In this document: positions 8,061-15,658 of the stretch, piece after piece
How the letters are laid out: each line of letters opens with the position of its first letter
Numbering within the stretch: position 1 is the first letter of the stretch
Origin: Bacillota bacterium
GTDB taxonomy: Bacteria > Bacillota > Clostridia > Christensenellales > Pumilibacteraceae
Direction of reading: 5' to 3'
NCBI GenBank assembly: GCA_009780135.1
Contig: WRAP01000016.1
Span: 1 to 34,648, forward strand
DNA: 34,648 bases
Program-made: the position numbers and the translations under genes
Notes under the pieces: model-generated
What the model was told of the DNA's origin: nothing
The model's database searches: none
Seen by the model: the letters and a program-made list of their open reading frames with translations, nothing else

Positions 8061-8486
8061 CTATAAAACAGCATTAAGTGCAACTTCACTATAATATCTT
8101 GCCTTCATAGCACAGAATTTTTTGCTTATTTCTAAAATATATCTTTGACGGTTAGCTTCATCTAAATTATCGTAAATATTACTATCCATTAGTTTAGTTA
8201 TAGGATTTGTAATAATTTCATCGCTACGAAGAAGTTTACAAACTTTTTCGTAAAAAAGTTCATCTTCTCTATCTTGATTAGATCCCAGTGCTAAATTGCT
8301 CTCTCTAACAACTTGAGCCCGCTGCATATCTCTAACTAATTCTAGAGTTTCGCTATTATCTAGCCCAAATTCTGCTAGTTTTTTAGTTCTTTCGTTTTGT
8401 ACAGTTTGCCAGTAACCCATTCGCATTCGTTGCTTTGCTAGTAGTGCCCGTTTTTTCAACTCGCTTATTTCATGTGTAATCGCCAT
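8061..8486 (-). CDS. Unrecognised protein behind candidate Spo0A boxes
   Basis: A highly charged, mostly helical protein of 141 residues (MAITHEISELKKRALLAKQR...). No signal peptide, membrane helix or known motif is seen, and I do not recognise the family. Start choice: ATG 8486 follows AGGAG by 10 nt. An in-frame ATG at 8519 would add 11 residues but has its AGGA only 3 nt away, which is too close. Upstream, two 0A-like boxes lie 21 bp apart in the same orientation (8589-8597 and 8610-8618), with TATAAT at 8566-8561. This suggests control by the sporulation master regulator and a possible role in stationary phase or sporulation; that part is inference. Confidence 0.7.
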   Translation of the reverse strand: MAITHEISELKKRALLAKQRMRMGYWQTVQNERTKKLAEFGLDNSETLELVRDMQRAQVVRESNLALGSNQDREDELFYEKVCKLLRSDEIITNPITKLMDSNIYDNLDEANRQRYILEISKKFCAMKARYYSEVALNAVL

Positions 8487-8588
8487 AAGATTATTTCTCC
8501 TAAAAGTTTTTTGTGACATGTATCCTAACAGCTAAAAGTATATCATATTGATTTTTTTAAATTATAGCTTCTACTAAAATTATCAGCA

Positions 8589-8618
8589 TTTGACAAAAAA
8601 TTATATGATTTCGACAAA
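8589..8618 (-). promoter_or_regulatory. Two phased candidate Spo0A boxes between divergent genes
   Basis: On the minus strand, TTTGTCGAA (8618-8610) matches the 0A box exactly and TTTGTCAAA (8597-8589) matches at 8 of 9 positions. The boxes are 21 bp apart, two helical turns, on the same face of the DNA. They lie upstream of both the 8486 gene (TATAAT at 8566-8561) and the ridA promoter at 8639-8667, so Spo0A could act on either or both. Confidence 0.5.
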
Positions 8619-8638
8619 CTTCGAGAGAATGTTTTTTA

Positions 8639-8667
8639 TTGCTAAGGCAAGTGATTTACTATATAAT
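8639..8667 (+). promoter_or_regulatory. Sigma-A promoter of ridA
   Basis: TTGCTA (8639-8644), a 17-bp spacer and a perfect TATAAT (8662-8667), about 55 nt before the ridA start codon. The exact 0A box at 8610-8618 ends 20 bp upstream of the -35 hexamer. Confidence 0.65.
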
Positions 8668-8724
8668 ATAAACATAACTACAAAAACTATAAATTAACTT
8701 CAATAAAATAAAGGATAAAATAAA

Positions 8725-9111
8725 ATGCAAAATAAAAAAATAATCGCAACAAATACCGCACCTAAAGCCATTGGTCCATACAGCCAAGGCATACAAATAA
8801 ATAATTTTTTTTACTTTAGCGGTCAAATACCACTATGCCCTATTAGTAGCAAAATCGTAGAAGGTGGTATAGTGCCTCAAACAAAACAAGTACTAAAAAA
8901 TATTGATGCTCTTTTAAAAAGCCAAAATCTAACATCAGAAAATGTAATAAAAACCACTGTGTTTCTAATAGATCTTAACGATTTTAGCACCGTAAATGCT
9001 GAATATGCCACCTATTTTAACACTAATCCTCCAGCCCGTAGTTGTGTACAAGTGTGCCGTCTGCCTCTGGATAGTCTTGTAGAGATAGAAATTATAGCTT
9101 GCACATACTAA
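8725..9111 (+). CDS. ridA: RidA family enamine/imine deaminase
   Basis: RidA proteins hydrolyse reactive 2-aminoacrylate and related imines that leak from PLP enzymes, protecting the cell from enzyme damage. The 128 residues are the normal family length and include the conserved GPYSQG (17-22), SGQIPL and the C-terminal signature PPARSCVQV...LVEIE. Arg105 and Glu120 sit at the positions used for substrate carboxylate binding and water activation. AGGA lies about 10 nt before ATG 8725. The members of this trimeric family differ in activity, so the exact substrate range is not certain. The gene has its own promoter and is followed by secA with a separate promoter. Confidence 0.95.
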   Translation: MQNKKIIATNTAPKAIGPYSQGIQINNFFYFSGQIPLCPISSKIVEGGIVPQTKQVLKNIDALLKSQNLTSENVIKTTVFLIDLNDFSTVNAEYATYFNTNPPARSCVQVCRLPLDSLVEIEIIACTY

Positions 9112-9120
9112 GAAATTCGT

Positions 9121-9150
9121 TTGCCTTATCAATTCAATCTATGATAAAAT
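9121..9150 (+). promoter_or_regulatory. Candidate secA promoter
   Basis: TTGCCT (9121-9126), an 18-bp spacer and TAAAAT (9145-9150), about 50 nt before the secA start. The match is reasonable, but the spacer is one base longer than ideal. Confidence 0.4.
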
Positions 9151-9201
9151 GTTAAAATATAAAAAGTTGTCAATAATTATATATAATTTGGGAGATAAAA
9201 A

Positions 9202-11958
9202 ATGGGAATTGTAAGTTGGCTGCAAGGCAGCGATAATCGTAAAAATATAAAAAAGTTTACCGCTCTAGCGGAAAAAATAGAACTATTAGAACCTAAATAT
9301 CAGACTATGGATGATGAGACTCTAAAGGCTCAAACCGATGTGCTTAAAGCTAGGTTAGCTAAAGGCGAAACTTTGGATGATATTTTAGAGGACGCTTTTG
9401 CTACTGTTAGAGAAGCGGCAAAGAGAGTTTTAGGAATGCGTGCTTATAAGGTTCAGCTTATGGGCGGAGCGTGTTTGCATCAAGGACGAATTGCCGAGAT
9501 GCGTACGGGGGAGGGTAAAACTCTTGTTGCTACCCTACCCACCTATCTTAACGCACTTTCTGGCGAAGGTGTTCATGTTGTTACGGTAAATGATTACCTT
9601 GCTAAAAGAGATGCCGAGTGGATGGGTAAAGTTCACCGCTTTTTAGGATTAACCGTTGGCGTTGCGATAGCCGGAATGAATAACGACGAAAAGCGTAAAG
9701 CGTATTTATGCGATATTACCTATGCCACTAATAACGAGCTAGGCTTTGATTATCTTAGAGATAATATGGTTATCTATGCCCAAGACTTGGTGCAAAGACC
9801 ATTATCATACGCTATTATCGACGAGGTGGACAGTATCTTGATAGACGAAGCAAGAACTCCGCTTATCATATCGGGTGCAGGCAGAAAATCTGACGAGGAT
9901 TATGTTACGGCCAACCGTTTTGCTAAAACGCTGATAGCTCCCAGCTTTGATGAGGATGGCGAAATATCAGACGAAGGCGATTTTGAAATAGATGAAAAGA
10001 AAAAGACTATTCACTTAACCGATACAGGCGTTACTAAAGCTGAGCGATTTTTTGGGCTAGATGACATAACAGCAGTAGAAAATGCCGAAAAAAATCATTA
10101 TATCAATAATGCCATTAGAGCAAATTTTATAATGAAAAGAGACAAGGATTATGTTGTGCAAGACGGCGAAATTCTTATTGTAGATGAGTTTACAGGTCGT
10201 CTTATGATTGGTCGAAGGTATAGCGAAGGGCTACATCAGGCGATAGAGGCTAAAGAAAATGTTAAAATTCAAAACGAAAACAAAACAATGGCTACTATCA
10301 CCTTCCAAAATTATTTTAGGCTATATAAAAAATTAGCAGGTATGACAGGTACTGCTAAAACCGAAGAACAAGAATTTAGAGGAATTTACGGCCTTGATGT
10401 TGTTACTATACCTACCAATCTACCTAGCCAAAGAGTTGACGAAAATGACAGAATTTTCAAAACTGTAAACGGCAAGTATATGTGTATGATTGAGGATATT
10501 AAGGAGTGTTACGAGCGTGGTCAACCAGTCCTAGTTGGTACTACAAGTGTAGAAAAGTCAGAAGAATTATCCGATATGCTTAAAAAAGAAAGAGTTCCTC
10601 ATAGAGTTCTTAATGCTAAGCACCACGAAAAAGAAGCCGAAATCGTAGCACAAGCAGGTAAATTAAATGCTGTTACTATTGCCACTAATATGGCGGGTCG
10701 TGGTACAGATATTATGCTTGGCGGTAATGCCGAATATTTAGCCTTAACTCGCATGCGTCAAGACGGTGTATCGGAAGAGCATATTTATCATGCTACCAGC
10801 TTTTTTAATACCGAAGACCCAGAGATTTTGAATGCTAGAAAAATCTTCAAAAAATATTACGACGAATATAAAATAGTAACCGATGCTGAAAAAAAACAGG
10901 TTATCGAGGTTGGTGGTTTAAGGATTATCGGCACCGAAAGACATGAAAGCAGACGAATTGATAATCAGCTACGAGGTCGTGCAGGTCGTCAGGGCGATAT
11001 GGGTAGCAGTGCTTTTTATATCTCAGCCGAAGACGATTTAACTAGAGTGTTTGGCGAAGATAGAATGAAACGCATAATTAGCCTTGTTAGAGCTCCCGAA
11101 GATGTGCCGATAGAAAATGGAATGCTTTCTAAAATTATTGAGGGTGCTCAGCGTAGAATTGAGGGCAATCACTTCTCTACTCGTAAGGTAGTTTTAGAAT
11201 ACGACAATGTTATGAATGCCCAAAGAACTACTATCTATCAAGAACGAAGTGCAATTTTGCAAGGCAAAAGCGTTCATGAGCAAATCCTTGGAATGATGGA
11301 GGTTGTTATAGAGCATACTGTAGATTTATATACTGATGAAAAAACCGACTATCCAGAGTGGGATATTGAGGGTCTTAATAAAGAGATTTATAGGATTCTA
11401 TTGCCAACCGAACCAGAGTTTTTAACAGAAGAAAGGCTTAGAAGATGGGATAGAGAACAAATAAAAGACGAGCTATTTAAGGCGATGCAAATCCTCTATA
11501 AACAAAAAATTGATGTGGCAAAAACTCTTGAACCACCCGTTGATTTTGAGGAAGTAGAAAGGGTTATTCTATTAAAAATTGTAGACAGTAAATGGATGGA
11601 CCATATTGATATGATGGATAGCCTTAGAAAAGGTATCGGACTAAAGGCATATGGCCAGCAAGACCCTGTTACAGCATATAAACAAGAAGGTAGCGAAATG
11701 TTTTATGATATGAATACTCGTATTCAAGAGGAAACTATTTCGCTTTTAATGCGAGTGCATATCGAAAGAGCGCCTATTAAGCGAGAAGGTCAAACAGAAG
11801 GTCAGCTTATTATGAGTAGAGGCGACGGCAAGCCACAAAAGGTCGCTAAAACTGCCAGTGTAAATCTAAACCGCAGTATCGGCCGTAATGACAACTGCCC
11901 ATGCGGAAGCAACAAAAAATATAAAATGTGCTGTTGGGAAAAAGACAGAGCGAGCTAA
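9202..11958 (+). CDS. secA: Preprotein translocase ATPase SecA
   Basis: The ATP-driven motor that pushes unfolded preproteins through the SecYEG channel. The 918 residues are full length. Walker A lies in MRTGEGKT (100-107) and Walker B in IIDEVD (DEVD at 207-210). The helicase-like second ATPase domain shows NMAGRGTDIMLGG and the arginine-finger region RRIDNQLRGRAGRQGD. The two-helix finger and scaffold region follows. The C-terminal tail ends in a zinc site with Cys899, Cys901, Cys910 and Cys911 (NCPCGSNKKYKMCC), which binds SecB or ribosomes in other species. GGGAG lies 8 nt before ATG 9202. No accessory SecA2 features are seen, so this is the housekeeping copy. No clear terminator follows; transcription may run into the hairpin-rich gap. 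Confidence 0.98.
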   Translation: MGIVSWLQGSDNRKNIKKFTALAEKIELLEPKYQTMDDETLKAQTDVLKARLAKGETLDDILEDAFATVREAAKRVLGMRAYKVQLMGGACLHQGRIAEMRTGEGKTLVATLPTYLNALSGEGVHVVTVNDYLAKRDAEWMGKVHRFLGLTVGVAIAGMNNDEKRKAYLCDITYATNNELGFDYLRDNMVIYAQDLVQRPLSYAIIDEVDSILIDEARTPLIISGAGRKSDEDYVTANRFAKTLIAPSFDEDGEISDEGDFEIDEKKKTIHLTDTGVTKAERFFGLDDITAVENAEKNHYINNAIRANFIMKRDKDYVVQDGEILIVDEFTGRLMIGRRYSEGLHQAIEAKENVKIQNENKTMATITFQNYFRLYKKLAGMTGTAKTEEQEFRGIYGLDVVTIPTNLPSQRVDENDRIFKTVNGKYMCMIEDIKECYERGQPVLVGTTSVEKSEELSDMLKKERVPHRVLNAKHHEKEAEIVAQAGKLNAVTIATNMAGRGTDIMLGGNAEYLALTRMRQDGVSEEHIYHATSFFNTEDPEILNARKIFKKYYDEYKIVTDAEKKQVIEVGGLRIIGTERHESRRIDNQLRGRAGRQGDMGSSAFYISAEDDLTRVFGEDRMKRIISLVRAPEDVPIENGMLSKIIEGAQRRIEGNHFSTRKVVLEYDNVMNAQRTTIYQERSAILQGKSVHEQILGMMEVVIEHTVDLYTDEKTDYPEWDIEGLNKEIYRILLPTEPEFLTEERLRRWDREQIKDELFKAMQILYKQKIDVAKTLEPPVDFEEVERVILLKIVDSKWMDHIDMMDSLRKGIGLKAYGQQDPVTAYKQEGSEMFYDMNTRIQEETISLLMRVHIERAPIKREGQTEGQLIMSRGDGKPQKVAKTASVNLNRSIGRNDNCPCGSNKKYKMCCWEKDRAS

Positions 11959-11972
11959 ACAAAACCTAATTC

Positions 11973-12299
11973 AATGAGAAATGAGAAATTAAGGACTTAT
12001 TTAGATTATAGGAACAACACCAAAATGCTTTTGAAAAATTACTAAATAAAAGGTATTAAACCGCAGGGCAGCCCTGCACCCCATTTTTCGCCAAATGCGA
12101 AAAATGTGTTCCGCCCCAAGGGGCGGGGTTTGTACCTTTTGAGGTTGTCGCAAAAATGTACTAGCTAGCTAACATTTTTGCTCCTATTATCAACATTTTT
12201 TTATTCCTCATTTGTCATTGATATAAAAAAACAAATATATTTTATACAGCTAAAATAAATCAACAATTTCTCATTTGCCTCATTTCTAATTTCTCATTT
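11973..12299. repeat. Inverted-repeat-flanked, multi-hairpin element (MITE-like or structured RNA)
   Basis: The 352-bp gap after secA has no gene but dense structure. The outer arms AAATGAGAAATTA (11979-11991) and TAATTTCTCATTT (12287-12299) form a perfect 13-bp inverted repeat; a 12-bp relative of the right arm lies at 12265-12276. Inside, AAAAGGTA..AAACC (12048-12062) pairs with GGTTT.TACCTTTT (12127-12140) and encloses three hairpins: 12063-12077 (GCAGGGC/GCCCTGC), 12082-12106 (10-bp stem CATTTTTCGC/GCGAAAAATG) and 12111-12126 (CCGCCCC/GGGGCGG). A fourth near-palindrome follows at 12150-12181 (GCAAAAATGT/ACATTTTTGC around TAGCTAGCTA). GC-rich stems in an AT-rich genome suggest a dispersed repeat, but no second copy is present in this window. 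Confidence 0.6.
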
Positions 12300-12304
12300 A
12301 TATA
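12275..12304 (+). promoter_or_regulatory. Promoter at the right end of the intergenic element; leaderless start likely
   Basis: TTGCCT (12275-12280), an 18-bp spacer and TATATA (12299-12304). The -10 hexamer ends 6 nt before the A of ATG 12311, the usual distance to a transcription start. No Shine-Dalgarno is present, so the thioesterase mRNA may be leaderless. The -10 lies directly on the right inverted-repeat arm. Confidence 0.45.
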
Positions 12305-12310
12305 AAAACT

Positions 12311-13144
12311 ATGCAATTAAAAACCGAACACCAAAATTATCTAAACTACACTCAGCCTATACGCATAACTGTAAACGATTGCGATTTTACTCAGACCATA
12401 AAACCATCTGCTGTTATGGCATATTTTCAGGATATCGCCACCGAACACGCAACAAAAATCGGTATCGGTTACAATGATATGAAGAATAAAAACCTTGCTT
12501 GGATTATGACAAGCATGTGTTTTAAGGTATTTCGTAATCCTACTATCGGCGAAGAATTAACTATTAAAACCTATCCCTTAGCTCCAAAAACCGCCGAAGC
12601 TATACGCACATACTACATCTGCGATAAAAATGATAATATTATTATCTCCGGTTCGTCCCGATGGTGCGTTATTGATATAAATAAACGAAGCATCACTAGG
12701 TGTGCTCCGGTATTTGATACTCCCCTATTTAATTCTGCTACATACTTCCCTACTCAACCGTTCGACGATGCTAATTTGAGAGTTTCCTCTATTGCTAACG
12801 AGGAATTAAAACCTATAAATACATATACCGTACTCCCCACTGATTTAGACCGCAATCGCCATATGAATAACACCCGCTATGGCGATATTTTTCTAAATGC
12901 TTGTGGGTTTGATTTTATAAATTCTCACACCATTAACCGCTTCGACATCAACTTTGTAAGTGAACTTTTTACTAATGATACCGTTGAGGTTTTCAAACAA
13001 GAAAATAAACTAGAAAATGACACTAAGGAAATTATAGTTCAAGCAATAAAGCAAAACACCAACACAACCGTCTTTAGAGCAAGAGGAGTGTTTTCAGTAC
13101 ACAAAAACAATATTATAGGAGATTATGATTATAGTGGAAACTAA
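12311..13144 (+). CDS. Acyl-ACP thioesterase (FatA/FatB-type, double hotdog)
   Basis: It releases free fatty acids from acyl carrier protein and ends fatty acid elongation. The 277 residues contain two hotdog domains. The N-terminal one covers about 13-140, with the central helix IKPSAVMAYFQDIATEHATK and SRWCVIDINKRSITR. The C-terminal one covers about 165-265, with PTDLDRNRHMNNTRYGD, where Asn182 and His184 match the catalytic Asn-x-His of plant and bacterial acyl-ACP thioesterases. Length is normal. There is no ribosome binding site before ATG 12311; a promoter lies so close that translation may begin on a leaderless message. The 303-residue gene downstream overlaps its end by 20 nt, so the two are probably co-expressed. 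Confidence 0.92.
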   Translation: MQLKTEHQNYLNYTQPIRITVNDCDFTQTIKPSAVMAYFQDIATEHATKIGIGYNDMKNKNLAWIMTSMCFKVFRNPTIGEELTIKTYPLAPKTAEAIRTYYICDKNDNIIISGSSRWCVIDINKRSITRCAPVFDTPLFNSATYFPTQPFDDANLRVSSIANEELKPINTYTVLPTDLDRNRHMNNTRYGDIFLNACGFDFINSHTINRFDINFVSELFTNDTVEVFKQENKLENDTKEIIVQAIKQNTNTTVFRARGVFSVHKNNIIGDYDYSGN

Positions 13145-14036
13145 TTTGATAGGCGATAAAATTGTCAAAAAGAAAAAAACAAGTCCAGGTAAGTCAAAAA
13201 CGGTAATGTTTTCTAAAATTACAGTTAAACCATTTGAGCAATTCGGCATTTTTAACAATAATAATGTCAACTTGGAAACTATGTTAGAAAGAGCTTTTCC
13301 TAACACTTCAAAAAGCATGGAAAAATCCGTATCATATAAATCCGAAAATTATACTATAAAAACCTCGATTAATAATAGTGATTATATATTTTTTTCTTTG
13401 TCAAAAACAAAAGACTTTAAAGATATTATGGCAAAAGTTTTTGATGATAAAAAGCAAGAAATACCTACCCAAAATTTACTTCTAGAATATTTTACTTTTG
13501 TTTTGATTAGTAAAGTGCAAGGACTTGTAGCATATATATCAAATCAAAACATACAAAACTTAAATTTAATTTTACATAAGTATTTGCACGATATAACAAA
13601 TGTTGATATACATATTGCTCCAATTAAAAACCCAGAAATTGCTCAAACAATTGATAGAGCCGTAGAAACTAAAAAACTAATATTTACATTAAATAATTCG
13701 GCAGAAACAGAAGTCTCAAAAAAACTAGATAGCGTTTTAAGTTGGACACGAGAGTTAGAAGCATATCGCATTGAGGTAATAGTAAAAAAGCCTAAGCAAA
13801 AATATTTAACTGACTTACTTAACGACAAGGATAAGTATAATAAATTAAATAAACCTAAACTTGAAATACTAGACCAGCACCATAATAATATGATTTTAGA
13901 CCTTTTTACTTTTGAGTTTTCTCTAAAAACAAAAATAGAATTTACTGATATTGATTTTGGAGAAAATAGACAAGTTTATAATAAAATGCTTTCAGCTTGT
14001 GCACAAATGAACAATTCAATAGCAGTGGCAAATTAA
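13125..14036 (+). CDS. Unrecognised 303-residue protein
   Basis: The start overlaps the thioesterase gene by 20 nt. AGGAG is present but only 3 nt before ATG 13125; an in-frame GTG at 13134 is an alternative. The protein is Lys- and Asn-rich and soluble, with mixed alpha/beta character and no membrane helix, signal peptide or known catalytic motif. It opens with a basic stretch (VKKKKTSPGKSK) and then FSKITVKPFEQF. The AT-rich codon use and lack of a recognised family suggest an accessory, possibly acquired gene. It converges on a four-helix membrane protein gene with a 4-nt overlap of stop codons. A soluble-plus-membrane pair can be a defence module, but convergent orientation argues against a simple operon, so I assign no function. 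Confidence 0.75.
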   Translation: MIIVETNLIGDKIVKKKKTSPGKSKTVMFSKITVKPFEQFGIFNNNNVNLETMLERAFPNTSKSMEKSVSYKSENYTIKTSINNSDYIFFSLSKTKDFKDIMAKVFDDKKQEIPTQNLLLEYFTFVLISKVQGLVAYISNQNIQNLNLILHKYLHDITNVDIHIAPIKNPEIAQTIDRAVETKKLIFTLNNSAETEVSKKLDSVLSWTRELEAYRIEVIVKKPKQKYLTDLLNDKDKYNKLNKPKLEILDQHHNNMILDLFTFEFSLKTKIEFTDIDFGENRQVYNKMLSACAQMNNSIAVAN

Positions 14037-14515
14037 AAAGTTTCATTATTAAAAATAATCTTAAAAAATCTAACAACAATAAATATTGTCATGAAAATAG
14101 CACAAATAAAGAACGAAATAGTTAAAATTGTTAAAGTATCATAAACTTTAATTATAGATAAATTTTCGGAGTTATTAAAAAAATAAGACACAATAGCCAA
14201 AAGTAAACTAAAGGCATAAATAAAAACGGTTCTTAAAATATCTTTAGGGATTTGTTTATAAAAACCATACTCTATTAAAATCGACTTTAGTTCTTCTTTC
14301 ATACCAAACGAAAAATACAATGCGAATAGTGTAATCAAAAAACCAATTAAAGCACCTGCTACACCTATAATCGCTCCTAAAATACTACTATCAAGCTGTA
14401 TAGTATAACCTAACAAAAAATATAGAATTATTGCTATAACAGTCAACAAACTCATTATTCCAATAGTTATATAAAATCCAATAGATATTGCTTCTTCTCC
14501 ACGCTTTCTCTTCAT
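14033..14515 (-). CDS. Unrecognised four-helix membrane protein
   Basis: About 160 residues with four predicted membrane helices, around residues 11-36, 44-68, 94-112 and 124-149 from the chosen start. A short basic N-terminus (MKRKRGEEAIS) suggests an N-in topology. A cytoplasmic loop of about 25 residues (GMKEELKSILIEYGFYKQIP) lies between helices 2 and 3. ATG 14515 has AAGGA 5 nt upstream; an in-frame ATG at 14533 would add six residues but has no ribosome binding site. A good promoter lies at 14571-14599. The family is not recognised. Its stop codon overlaps the stop of the convergent 303-residue gene. Confidence 0.75.
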   Translation of the reverse strand: MKRKRGEEAISIGFYITIGIMSLLTVIAIILYFLLGYTIQLDSSILGAIIGVAGALIGFLITLFALYFSFGMKEELKSILIEYGFYKQIPKDILRTVFIYAFSLLLAIVSYFFNNSENLSIIKVYDTLTILTISFFICAIFMTIFIVVRFFKIIFNNETF

Positions 14516-14570
14516 AATATTCCTTTTCTTCATTAGTATAGTTTAGTTTGAATTTATGTAGAACAAAAGA

Positions 14571-14599
14571 AGTATAACAAATATAATCAAAAAATGCAA
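14571..14599 (-). promoter_or_regulatory. Sigma-A promoter of the four-helix membrane protein gene
   Basis: Minus strand: TTGCAT (14599-14594), a 17-bp spacer and TATACT (14576-14571). Transcription would start about 50 nt before ATG 14515. Confidence 0.6.
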
Positions 14600-14681
14600 T
14601 CATTTTATTAAGTAAATAAATAGTTTTTCCTTTAAACTGACGATATTTACCGTAACAATAGCGACAAACTGTCTACTAGAT

Positions 14682-15635
14682 ATGAAATTATCTCTCGGCG
14701 ATAAATTAGCCATTTGGTTTATAAAACGGGTGAATTCTAATCCCGAAAGAAAGGATAAAGTTGTTAAAAAAATGAAGTTTCATTATATGCTAGCAACTCG
14801 TTTCTTACGCCATCGAGTAAAAAAAGGCTATATAAAAACTATCGAAAATGCCGATATTTGCCCTATTGAAATTTATAAACAAAAAAACAGCACTTCCAAA
14901 AAAGTTATCTATATAGTACACGGCGGAGGCTTTATTATGGGGCTTATAAATACCTATCGTAATTTAGTTTATCCTTTTTCTAAAGCAACAAACGATGCTA
15001 TCATTGCTCTAACTGATTACCGTACTGCTCCAAAGCATCAATATCCATCTGCCCACGACGATGTAATGAGTGGCTATAAATATCTACTGAGCATCGGCTA
15101 TTCTCCTAAAGATATTATATTTTTTGGCGATAGTAGCGGCGGAAATTTAATTTTATCTACGCTACTAAAGCTCAAAGACGAAGGAGCAGAAATGCCAAAA
15201 GGTGCTGTTGTTATGAGTCCTTGGGCTGATCTGATGGCAAGCGGAAAATCATATAAGGATAACTATAACAAGGACGCAATTTTTGGAAGAAAGCATACTA
15301 AAAAAAGCGTATCGGACGAGATTAAAATGGAACGAATTTTAGCTAGCGGACTATTTAGTTATGCTAACGATGCCGACAAAAGCAATAAATACCTCTCTCC
15401 TGTTTATGGCGAATACGATAATATGCCTCCTATGCTGATGATAGTCGGCGATAGTGAAATGCTACTAGACGATACTCTAACAATCGTCAAAAAAATCGAG
15501 GATAGTGGTGGAGAAGTTGAATTACATATCGGTCAAGGAATGTTTCACGGATATCCCCTATTCTACAACGTAAGCAAACAAGCAAAAATCGCTTTTGAAA
15601 AGGTATTAAAATTTATAAAAAAGCACACAGAGTGA
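14682..15635 (+). CDS. Alpha/beta hydrolase, HSL-like (Abhydrolase_3)
   Basis: A 317-residue esterase or lipase of the hormone-sensitive-lipase group. The oxyanion-hole motif HGGG is at 80-83, the nucleophile elbow GDSSGG has Ser151, and the catalytic His is 289 in MFHGYPLF. The Asp is probably in the GDSEMLLDD segment about 30 residues earlier. These match family order and spacing. There is no signal peptide, so it acts in the cytosol, probably on short- to medium-chain esters. No clear ribosome binding site precedes ATG 14682. The stop codon lies inside a terminator hairpin. It is divergent from the membrane-protein gene on its left and convergent with the nucleotidyltransferase on its right. 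Confidence 0.92.
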   Translation: MKLSLGDKLAIWFIKRVNSNPERKDKVVKKMKFHYMLATRFLRHRVKKGYIKTIENADICPIEIYKQKNSTSKKVIYIVHGGGFIMGLINTYRNLVYPFSKATNDAIIALTDYRTAPKHQYPSAHDDVMSGYKYLLSIGYSPKDIIFFGDSSGGNLILSTLLKLKDEGAEMPKGAVVMSPWADLMASGKSYKDNYNKDAIFGRKHTKKSVSDEIKMERILASGLFSYANDADKSNKYLSPVYGEYDNMPPMLMIVGDSEMLLDDTLTIVKKIEDSGGEVELHIGQGMFHGYPLFYNVSKQAKIAFEKVLKFIKKHTE

Positions 15636-15649
15636 TCCTTGTGCTTTTT
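15618..15649. terminator. Bidirectional terminator between convergent genes
   Basis: AAAAAGCACA (15618-15627) pairs perfectly with TGTGCTTTTT (15640-15649) around a 12-nt loop. It has T-runs on both strands, overlaps the last codons and stop of the hydrolase gene, and ends 10 nt before the nucleotidyltransferase stop codon. Confidence 0.85.
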
Positions 15650-15658
15650 ATTATATAT

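Noticed and set aside
12063-12181. tRNA or known riboswitch in the secA-thioesterase gap
   Set aside because: The multi-arm fold lacks a T-arm, a CCA-type acceptor and any riboswitch core that I recognise.
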